This document shows positions 10,430 through 19,600 of a DNA stretch of 64,000 bases, piece by piece. The notes under the pieces were generated by a model. It saw only the letters and a program-made list of their open reading frames with translations. It was not told the origin of the DNA and ran no database searches. Source of the DNA: Henckelia pumila. Taxonomy: Eukaryota > Streptophyta > Magnoliopsida > Lamiales > Gesneriaceae. The position numbers and the translations under genes were made by a program. Each line of letters begins with the position of its first letter. Within the stretch, counting starts at the first letter, position 1. The stretch covers positions 165,008,130-165,072,129 of the forward strand of contig NC_133122.1 of the NCBI RefSeq assembly GCF_033568475.1, written 5' to 3'.

Positions 10430-11877
10430 TGTAGTAACCCAGATTCCATTTTAAGATAATAATATGTTAAACATGATTAAGGGTTAATAATTAACTGATT
10501 CCGGAGTTTAATTTGGGCTTTTGATTTTGGGCCGGATCGGAAGCTCCGAACCCAGATCGGAAGCTCCGATCCTAGCCACTTCGGAACCTCATCGGAAGCA
10601 CAGAGATCGGAAGCTCCGATCCTGGAACGGAAGTTTCGATCTTCAGCTGCCAGCAATGCTCGATGACTCAGCCGCGAGTTTTGACAAGTGTTGAACGTAG
10701 AGCAGATCGGAAGCTCCGATCGCCCGATCGGAAGTTCCGATCCCGACGTGTCACACATGCACGCAGTGAGCTGGATCGGAAGCTCCGATCCTGAAATCGA
10801 AAGTTCCGATCCTGGCCGGGAATTTTGCCTATAAATAGGGCTTCTCAGATTCATTTCTAAATACGAATTCCCGAGTTTCTTTATTCAGTTATATAGTGTG
10901 AGATATACACTTGAGGGCCCTATCGGTTATAATAGAGGTTCTGGAATAACCAAGGTGTGGTTATAGTCATCCGGGACTAGCGACTCCAAAGGGCTAATTA
11001 CGGAAGAAGGTATGGTCCGGGAATCTGTTTAAGTTTTGGGGGTACTTATTAGCTTAGTTAAGGCTTATAGAATTTATGTAGTGATACGGTGAAATTTTGA
11101 ATATAGGCTTGGAACCTAGGATCCTATTTTACTTGAACTAGCCTAGAGGTACGTACACATTGACTGAGATTGCCAGCGAGTATACATGTTTATATGTTGC
11201 ATTTATTTGGCATTATTATATGGCATGATATATGATTTACCGTTTTCCATATTCATATGTCATGTGCATATACACGTTGAGCCTATACCTTGTTATACCT
11301 GACTATAGAGCCGCTCAGCTCTATACTCGATAGTCTGTCACTGAGAGTACCGCGACGGCGGAAACATTTATGTCTGTCTACTCTGGTGTACTAGACGAGT
11401 GTGGTTGCACCCAAAGGTTGATCCGTGTGGTGGCAGCACTCATGTGGTGCCGGTACTGAGCATGATTTTCGGATGACCCATTACCAGTCATCATGTTGCA
11501 TGCATCATATATTTACGTGTACTCATGTTTATGTACTGGGCGTTAGCACTCACGTCCTAGTTATTATCTTAGACACCCTATTCCATGGGGCAGGTCGCAG
11601 GATGGACGGAGCTAGTAGTTCAAGGCAGGACTAGGGAGCAGGAGCCTTAAGGATTTTATTATGCAGCAGGATTCGATATAGCTGTATAATGTTTACTGTT
11701 AAGTTTTCGATATGGTTGTATCACTACAGATTTAAGCCTGGATTTTATTACTAAGCTGATATGTATTTTATGGTTTTATTTCCGCATGTTTTACTCTGTT
11801 AAGTTATTTTGCTGTATTAAGTTTAATGCATGCTATTAGTTGTCAGTTAGTAGGTGATACCATGCAGGGTCACTACA
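10430..11877 (+). repeat. Tekay-1 3' LTR
   Basis: It is 1,448 bp and nearly identical to 4289-5735. It carries the same hairpin array (about 10515-10815) and TATA box (10829-10837). Differences are scattered, mainly C/T and G/A. Confidence 0.95.
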
Positions 11878-11882
11878 ATTAT
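11878..11882. other. Target-site duplication of Tekay-1, right (ATTAT)
   Basis: Five bases identical to 4284-4288. Confidence 0.95.
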
Positions 11883-12707
11883 GTCTACTTATTGCATCAC
11901 GTAGTACTCGAGCATCTGAAGCGGATCCCTCCCATCCAGGTAGCACATATAAAAATTTCAAGTTAGCATCACATGCTCCTAAGACATTAGTACACAAATC
12001 ACCTTTTCTACTCCTATATCGACTCCGATCTTGAGCGGGAACTGTGAGTTTGATAAATGTTCCATCTAAAGCTCCCACTGCATTCTAGAGTTCTTAATAA
12101 TCAGTTCAAAGACAGATGGAAAAATACATAAAATATTTATAATTAATTTAAAATTTACCAAGAACCATTTCTACTTGTCAAGATCTCTTTCGTGACGAAT
12201 TTCACTTGATTGCTGCTTAATATAAAGCTTTCCTATTTTCAAGACCGCCCACAAAACTATATGAAATTGTCTGCTAACAGTTTCTCCAGAGCGTCCAAAT
12301 ACGGATTTAATAGTACTATGTTTTTTATCATGTCTTATAATATGTAAAAAAGATGCCACAATTTCTTCTAATGTTACATTTTTTGTAACATTTAAATCTC
12401 ATTCACAACGCAATATATGACACAACCTATTAAATCCTCTAATGTTTATACGCAACTGGCTCATACAAGTAGGATCATGACTTAAACATTTCATCCAAAT
12501 TGACCTTTGATAAGCCCTTATATGATAATCACTCGTTGACATATCTTTGATCATCTATCTTTGACGATGCCAAGTTCCAATAATTATCATAAGAACATTT
12601 ACCAATAAAATAATTATATATGTCTCTTCGTCATTCTTTTCAAATTCATCTCGTGAACGTTTTCTTCCTGTCAGCACATCTTTTTCAACAATGTTCATTG
12701 ATCCTAA
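11883..12707 (-). pseudogene. PIF/Harbinger transposase, N-terminal and central part
   Basis: On the minus strand, an ATG at about 12707 opens a Lys/Arg- and Glu-rich N terminus. Next come IRAYQRSIWMKCL, an HTH-like region around 12360-12171 (FGRSGETVSRQFHIVL) and then ALDGTFIKL near 12070, which carries the first catalytic Asp. GWEGSASDARVLRDAI continues to the Tekay-1 border at 11883. Several frame breaks and an apparent intron near 12080-12170 separate the pieces. The C-terminal half lies at 3694-4283 on the other side of Tekay-1. Confidence 0.75.
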
Positions 12708-13590
12708 ATTTAAAATACAATATAAACGTTGATAATAAAATAAAATAGCTTTGAATCATAAACATGATACTATTAACGTATATCAATCAAGTCTCACATA
12801 TCCATAAACATCAATGAATTCAAGAAAAAAAAAAAAAAGATCATGCTCAATTGGTAGAACCATGTTATATATCAATCAAGTTTCACCTCCATTAAAATTT
12901 TCTGCACTCGGTTTTCATTTAAAGTTGAAAAGTAAGTGAATCGTGCATTAAAAAAATATCAGTGATCACCAATTAAACACAAGGAATCACACACCAGCTA
13001 TCTTGAATAGACAACAATATCGACAAAAAGAGCACCAATAACTACTAAAAACCAGTGTCCAAGTGAATGACAATAATAATGAGCAAGACAAGGAAAGGTC
13101 TCTGATGAAGATAAGCTGGCTAGAAGTAAGTAGGTTAGCTTGTTCTAGAGGTCAAATCAGATTACAATTATTACTATTATTTCCTGCATTTTTCTTGATG
13201 ATATAGAATGTAAAAATGAAAACAACAATGCAAACATTGACCACAATCTCATGCTCTGAAGATGTCAAACCAATTCAAATCTCAACTACAGCTAAAAACT
13301 GCAACAGAATTATGCAAGATGAATAAAAAGCTAAGAAAATATTTACACATAAAACAAAGAATTTGATCCGCAATATGTTAAATATTCAATTCAATTACTT
13401 ATCATAAGCTAATAATTCAAGATTCAAGCCGATTTCCAAATGTGAGAGGAAGTGGAAATCAAGAGTTCACAAATCTTGTTCAGTCTACCACATAAATCAT
13501 TCGAGTTAATTTTAAAAATTTATCGATTCAAAGCAGACTAGCCACATAAAATAAAAATAATGCTCAAGGGAAGTGACGAGAATCAATTAT
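12708..13590. other. Non-coding interior of the Harbinger element
   Basis: AT-rich sequence between the transposase and the bHLH-like exons. I translated the minus strand by eye looking for the next bHLH exon (dimerisation helix) and did not find it. Confidence 0.4.
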
Positions 13591-13827
13591 TTTGTTAGAA
13601 TTTGGAATTAAATTTTGAAGTGCTTTCGATTTCTCTTTGATCCCACTTCTCCTCCTCTGGCCATTAGTCCAATCAAATAACCATAAGGTAAAATCTTCAT
13701 CATAAAATCCAAACTAACACCAAGGAAAACGAACCTTTTCTGACAAATTTTTTGCTGCTCTACTTCTCTTGGAAAAAGAAGAACGAGGTATAGCCGGATT
13801 CACTTGACCTTCAGAAGCTTCAGATCC
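13591..13827 (-). pseudogene. ALCATRAZ/SPATULA-like bHLH exon pair (captured or relic)
   Basis: Exon A spans 13827-13735 (31 codons) and contains KRSRAAKNLSEK. A 78-bp GT-AG intron (13734-13657) follows, then exon B spans 13656-13591 (22 codons) and starts RRRSGIKEKSKALQNL. Together these match the basic region and first helix of plant ALC/SPT/PIF-type bHLH factors, with an intron at the position I know for that family (after NLSEK). Changes include loss of two residues before NLSEK (the conserved Val-His) and altered residues in the basic region. No GT donor follows exon B, and helix 2 is missing. By family knowledge these proteins bind E/G-boxes in fruit and light development. This copy cannot encode a full domain. 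It sits inside the Harbinger element, which suggests gene capture. Confidence 0.7.
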
Positions 13828-14567
13828 CTACATAGCATATTGTTTTGACATAAAAAAATCAAAATTCCAAACTTAAAGTGAGTGATTACCGACAAGATTC
13901 ATTAGATCCTAGAATGGAAAATGGTAGTTATCAATTGATGATATAAATGTCTAAACAAAAGATAACCCGAATGAAATCTAAATCTTGCCCCAAATTCAAT
14001 CCTCCAATCACCAAAACCAGTTTCACGAAATTGGAAAGCAAGAAGATATATGCTTTTAAAATAGACTCGTACGTGAATAAAGACGAGGAAAGCCACTTGA
14101 TAAATTAAAAAAAAAGCAAGAATCCACAGAGAGAGGGACAGTCCACAAAACGTTGGAAACTGGAAATATTTTAGCAAATCTAAATTCAAGTTACCTCAAA
14201 GCTGGAAACCAACTTTTTCACTCTATTAGAAGGTTTAATCTCATCAGAATCTTTTGGGAAGAAACTGCTGTAGTAAAAAAAATTGATCCTAGAGGAGGAC
14301 TCCGCCACCGCGCGCAGTCGATGCCCCTCCGGAGCTTAACAAGCCACCGGCAATCGGAAGAAGAAACGAGAAAAGAGAGCAAGCGGAGCGGAGAGGAGAA
14401 GAGAAGATTTCGAATGAGCCGATATAAGGATGGATTCAAATCCCCTAATTTTTTAAGGTATAAATCGGTGGGCCAAATAAACAGATTTGAGATATCAAAT
14501 TCATGGTAACAACCAAGCAGATGTGGTGGATTTGGGCTGTGAATTTGAAATCCAAATCAGCCCAAAT
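13828..14567 (-). other. Possible 5' part of the captured bHLH transcript and right end of the Harbinger element
   Basis: Upstream of the bHLH exons on the minus strand lies a CT-rich, GC-richer stretch (about 14280-14420) that resembles a plant 5' leader. A TATA-like CTTATATC occurs near 14425-14432. No convincing exon other than those at 13591-13827 is seen. The outermost about 120 bp contains ATTTGGGC and GATTTCAAAT words like the left end. Confidence 0.4.
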
Positions 14568-15216
14568 CCTCTGTATTATCGTCGTCATCACTCACAATTA
14601 GAGTCAATTTCCTTTAGACTTCTTTATTCCCTTTGAATGTCCAGTAGGAGGTTTGGACTGTCTAGTCTGCCTTTCATCTTCTTCAAGTTTGACTTGAAGC
14701 AATTCAGTGGAATCCAGGGCGTTCCGTTTGATAAAGCCAATGATGAATGCATCATTCATGACTTTGACAGGAGTTAGCGGTTTATCCATGACAATTTCAG
14801 CTTTTAAATAGATTTAGCAGCTAGCAGATTTGAATAGCAAATCCATGTGACTAGTGCTTCCCGCGCACCATCTCAAAAAAGATATGAAAAAGAATATATG
14901 ACCATTTGATTTGTATCCGGAGGCAATTAGAACCATGACCTACAGCTTCTCCAGAGTGATTTTCTCAAAGGTTCATGCTTTGGCTAACAAACTCTTAGCC
15001 ACGATGTTGGCTAGCAATCAGAAATCTATTTTTAAGTCCATCTTTGGGCCCGGAGCCCTGAAGGGAGCGCCAGAGAGAGTGAATTGTTGCGCCCAAATAT
15101 CCATATTTCCATCGAACACATCAGAAAGTTTGTTTGCTCCGGCGGTGGGCAGTTCGAAAGAATCTCCAAATATCACTTGAGAGATAGAGTAGTTAGAACC
15201 TGAAACAGTGTTGTAG
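14563..15216 (-). pseudogene. Relic of a repetitive gag-like plant ORF
   Basis: On the minus strand, from an ATG near 15216, a mostly open but frame-broken sequence encodes words such as GDSFELPTAGANKL, FDGNMDIWAQQF, GPKMDLKIDF and KDKPLTPVKVMN-like stretches, then a Lys-rich end. I recognise the style from repetitive gag-like ORFs common in Gesneriaceae/Lamiales genomes but cannot name a domain with confidence. A TATA box (CCTATAAAAATGG on the minus strand, 15264-15276) lies a short way upstream. It has multiple stops and shifts, so it is not functional. Confidence 0.45.
14568..14617. repeat. 50-bp direct repeat, right copy
   Basis: Partner of 3209-3258, with three differences. Confidence 0.8.
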
Positions 15217-15263
15217 ATGCAACCATGTTGTACTGATTTTGCATCAAATTATTAGATTTGCGC

Positions 15264-15420
15264 CCATTTTTATAGGCCATGGATCGGCCGGTCCGAACTG
15301 CACATAATTTTCCACGCGTAAAAAGAATTTTGGCACCTCTGGAGTCCAATGAATTTGGACGGTCCGAACTGGTTCAGCCCCTTCCGAACTGTTCGGGCTC
15401 CCCTAGCTGATTTTAAACTT
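15264..15420 (-). promoter_or_regulatory. TATA box and GGTCCGAACTG repeats upstream of the gag-like relic
   Basis: The plus strand shows GGTCCGAACTG twice (about 15290 and 15361) and a related CCGAACTGTTCGG near 15389, which is almost palindromic. A TATA box follows on the minus strand at 15276-15264. The layout, hairpin-like repeats just upstream of a TATA box, resembles that in the Tekay-1 LTR. Confidence 0.5.
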
Positions 15421-16605
15421 ATTTTTCACAAAAATAACGACTTAATCTGTTTTAACATTTTAAATATGTTATGTCAATATTATAACGTAAAACGAAACTC
15501 GAGTCACTGTAGAAGATGATCTCTGCACTTGGAAGAATCTTGATCACAATCTCAATAAAAAAATCCGCGTAAGACCTTGAAATTTTCGACTCTCCCCTCA
15601 CAAGCCTTAGCAGCCCCTCCTTTTTTTCTTCTGGTGTTTTACGTGAATGATTTCTTTCTTTGTTTTTTCAGACTTTAAAAGTCCTACTCAGTCGTAAAAA
15701 TTAAAAATGCTGACAATTAGTTTACTCAAAAATAAGTTTTAAATAATAAATGGAGTATTAGAAGATTTTAACTTACAAATTATCGATTCCATTATTATTT
15801 TTTATTTATTTCTTTTTAAGAAAAGGCCCATCCTTTCTTAAAATTTCATCATAAAAATCATAAATAAAAGCTTTGCCATACTCGGTATCTTCCTCCAGAA
15901 TTCACCTAAAAATCTTATTCTGAAAATCATCAAAATTATATTGTAAATCATTAAAACCTAACTTTAAATTTAATTCACTAAATAAATTTACGCAAACAAT
16001 AAAATAATTTCGTACCGTCTAGATAGTTATTTATAATTTCCGAGTATTACACTATTGACTAACAACTGTTCCACTACAAAAGTTATAATTAATTTTGACT
16101 TAGGCGAGTTTCTCCTTGCAAAGTCTAACAAATTCCAGTATAACAAAAGACATCACGAATAGAGCACAATATTGAGACCGTCCTCACTTAGATGCGTGAC
16201 TCAAGTACACCACCGAACATAAATTAGCTACATATGCACCCAGTCGCCAAATTAGCCTCTGCTTGCTTAGCCATCTGTAGAACTCCAACTTCTTGTAACC
16301 TCCATTTCTTGGCGCACCCTCTCTTAATACATCCACAAATTACTTGGAACGGGTCACCAAAACGAACTCGATGATAAGATAACTGCATTGGAGCGAGTAG
16401 CATTGGAGGTAAAAGCAACATCTATGAAATACCATGTCTCATGCCACTGGCAACCTCTACTTATTAACACATATTATGCAAATTGTGATGATTCAAAACA
16501 GCTAAACTTCATATAATGTTCAAAGCCAAATTATTTGGTTTCTGGAAATTAATCTCAGCAAATAGTAAAATGCTTACCAGACAGCATGAAATCAGATTCC
16601 TATAG
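15421..16605. other. Intergenic stretch downstream of the unrecognised gene
   Basis: No confident gene. A minus-strand stretch at about 16421-16224 is open for 65 codons with Cys-rich words (CGCIKRGCAKKWRLQ) and could be an exon relic or part of the 3' untranslated region of the gene at 16606-22294. I do not recognise it. Confidence 0.35.
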
Positions 16606-19600
16606 TCAATCACTATCAGCATCAGAAATGTATCTGCTGATGTCAAAGGGCTTGTTCTTTGAGACCGGGTTATTCATTTCAGATACATATCCTCTATTCA
16701 TTGGTGCAAAGGCTGAAAATTTAATATAATCAAGATCACAACTCAAAAATACAAACAAACAAAAAAACGAAGTGAGAACGAAAAGTATCCCTACTGTAAC
16801 ATTTAATCAAAAGCTCATTAAGTTCTATAAATTATCACACCATAATATCATACATTAGTAAACAGAGAATCCCCTCCTTGGGGTAAATAATCATATTCAG
16901 CTGACATGTGCTACTGAGATTATCATCTATCATATATCAGATGCTAAACTGTAACGTGTAAGAACCATAAACCAACCAAACCTTTTTCTCTCATTCTTCT
17001 CTCTCTGTCATATTCAAACTTATCACGGAGTTGGCTGACCATTTCACGTGAATCAATTCCCTTGTTCCTCACTGCAACTTGATCCTGCAGGTAAAAATCA
17101 AATTCTCATGCTATACAAGTAAAAATTTTTCAGAAACTTTTCTCTCAAATAGAGTCTCCCCATCCAATGGTGGGGAGATGAAAGGAAAATTACTCTAGGT
17201 GCGGCATACCTCAAAGTACAACCATGATTCACGACAAAGTACATAAGAACATACGTGCCAATTATCTGTGTGCGTTACAGTAACTAGATCAACCTCGTTA
17301 GAAAAGGTTTTTATAATTACAGATAAAGTATCGACAAGGTAGCAGTATGTTCGTCATTGAAAAAATAAACTTATTTGCATTTGAAAATACGGAGAAAATC
17401 TTTATTATATATAAAATCTACAACTCGCTATAACATTAAACAATAGAAAAGCAGCATGTCCAAACAATTACCGTCATTTGAAAATCTCGAGGTTGTCTTC
17501 TCCTGCAATAAGAGAGATCATCAAATGTAATGCATAATTATTTTTAGTAAGACCATATCTTTGGTTTTAGGAAGAGTAAGTTCATCTCTCTCTGAAGCAA
17601 CAAGAACAACCAGAAAACACGACAAGATAAAAATCAATAAATCCCTCTTCGAGTGTAAAATTTTCAACAACCGAATTAAATCGCATTGACAAAACAATTT
17701 CTTCCTTATGACCAGTAACAAAGACTAGCACCCTGTAGAATTTTGTTTTAAGAACATAAATATATATCATCAAACCTGTTAGGATTGAAATCTTCTTCAT
17801 CATCGTCATCAGAATCATATTTCGCATGATCTTGAGCAAGCTTCCTGGAGTACCCTTCATTCCAGTACAACCTTTCCCAGTTCTCTCGAAGCTCATTATA
17901 TAATTCCATGTATCTTTTGCACCAAGGTTCATGCTCCTTCCAATTGGAAAAATAAGAACAATTAAACATTCAATCAAACAGATAAATAATCAAGTAATAT
18001 AAAAATGTAAAGATCAAGTGATCAACATTGAATAATTAAGCAAACAGACAACCCTAAAAGGAAAATAGCAAAGAACAATGATAAAATGAGTCTTTCTAAA
18101 CTGAGGCATGCCTCTTCTCATAAAAAGAGTTGAAATCATTCTGCACTCAATAAAGAAAGAACTTATGGTTTAGAGGGTGTTTGGTTGAGCTTATAAGCTC
18201 TACAAAACAACTTATAAGCCGTTTCTGGAGCTTATAAGCTGTTTGATGCTTATAAGCTCTTCCAATTTGTTTGGCAATAATTTGGTTAAACAGCTCAGTC
18301 AAAATAAGTTGTTTGAGACTTATAAGTTGTTTTTAAAAAAGTTGGAATGACTCTACTTTTTTTAAAAAATATCTTATTTTAAAATTTTACTTCACTAAAA
18401 TAGCATTCTATATTTCCATAAATCCTCGACATGTCCTCCAATTATTAAATATTTTTAAAAAATGAAATTTCGAAAGATTATCATTTTTTAAAAATGAAAT
18501 TTCCAAAGAATATCAATATCTTTAATTTATTAAAAATAAGTTCTTCCAAATACTTTAACAACTTATATTTAAAATAAGTCGTGAGTCGTGACAGCTCATA
18601 AACTCCTAAACCAGCTCATAAGCTCTAAGAGCTTATTAGCTGTTTTTGACCCGAAACTATTTATTATTATTTTTTATAAATAATTTAAAATGATTTGATA
18701 CATTTTTATGTATTGTATGTTTAAATAAAAAAAATTATTGTATTTTGATACAATAGATTTTCATCATTTAATGTTTATTTTGTCTAATTTTGATTTAAAA
18801 ATAATTTTTATTTTTTGTAGCAAGTATACTTTAAATTTGCTAAAACTAGAATTTCAAATTTAAATTATGATAAGCTTAGATTTTTTTTATTATGTATTTA
18901 AATTACATATTACTATTATTATTGTGTGACTTGAATTTTTATTTAATTATTTTGCTAAAAAAATGAAAAATCGGGTTGATTCGGGTTAGCGGGGTTAGAT
19001 AGGTTCAGGTTCGGGTTAGTCATTTTCGGGTTGATTCGGGTTCGGGTTGGGGAATTTTCTGTGATATATTATGCCAACCCGACCCGTACCCAACCGATCC
19101 ACCCGAATTGACATCCCTAATATTTAGTGGGTACTAAAGGTTCCGTCTGCGAATATCTTATCTGCTTTTTGTAATTATATGACATGATCCTTATATATAT
19201 ATATATATATATATATAATATGATCTCGTTTCTTATAAAAAAAAAAAGAATATGTTGAGATAATGGGATCAAATGATATTATTTCGATTATGATAAATTT
19301 GTTACAGAATTAGCGTCGTATAAAGATGTCAGAAATGATTCTAGTGTTTTTTTTTTGAAATAAATTCTAGTGTTATTAGTGTCTGACGGTTGAATATATT
19401 CCCATCTGAATAAAAAGGTACCGATTGTATTAAAAAAAATGAGGGGAGTCAAACTGAAAGTAAGAGTTTTAGCTTTCTAGACATTTGTATGTAAAAGTAG
19501 GTGTGAGAGCTGATAGCTGAATTTGAATTGCTTTTTGTTCCAAAAAGAAATTGAGGCAGAAACTTAGGGCACGCATGATTCGTATGAAAAAATATTAATT

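Larger units (their letters stand above)
4289..11877 (+). mobile_element. Tekay-1: full-length Ty3/gypsy (Tekay/Del-type) retrotransposon
   Basis: This is a 7,589-bp element with two LTRs (4289-5735 and 10430-11877) that start TGTAGTAACCC and end GGGTCACTACA. It is flanked by the 5-bp duplication ATTAT. It has an initiator-Met-tRNA-type primer-binding site, gag, and protease-RT-RNaseH-integrase with a chromodomain-like C terminus. The polypurine tract is at 10416-10428. About 30 differences between the LTRs were counted by eye, mostly transitions, suggesting a recent insertion. Coding capacity is broken by three in-frame stops (6190, 6478, 9199) and one frameshift near 9470. It inserted into the Harbinger transposase gene. 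Confidence 0.95.
3259..14567 (-). mobile_element. PIF/Harbinger-like DNA transposon, split by Tekay-1
   Basis: This is the maximal extent between the two 50-bp repeats. The transposase is on the minus strand, in pieces at about 12707-11883 and 4283-3694, interrupted by Tekay-1. Both outer ends carry similar words in inverted orientation: ATTTGGG followed by GATTTCAAAT near 3279-3310 and, reverse-complemented, near 14540-14565. This is consistent with degraded terminal inverted repeats, but exact termini and a 3-bp target duplication are not proven. Two bHLH-like exons lie inside the right part (13591-13827). Confidence 0.65.
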
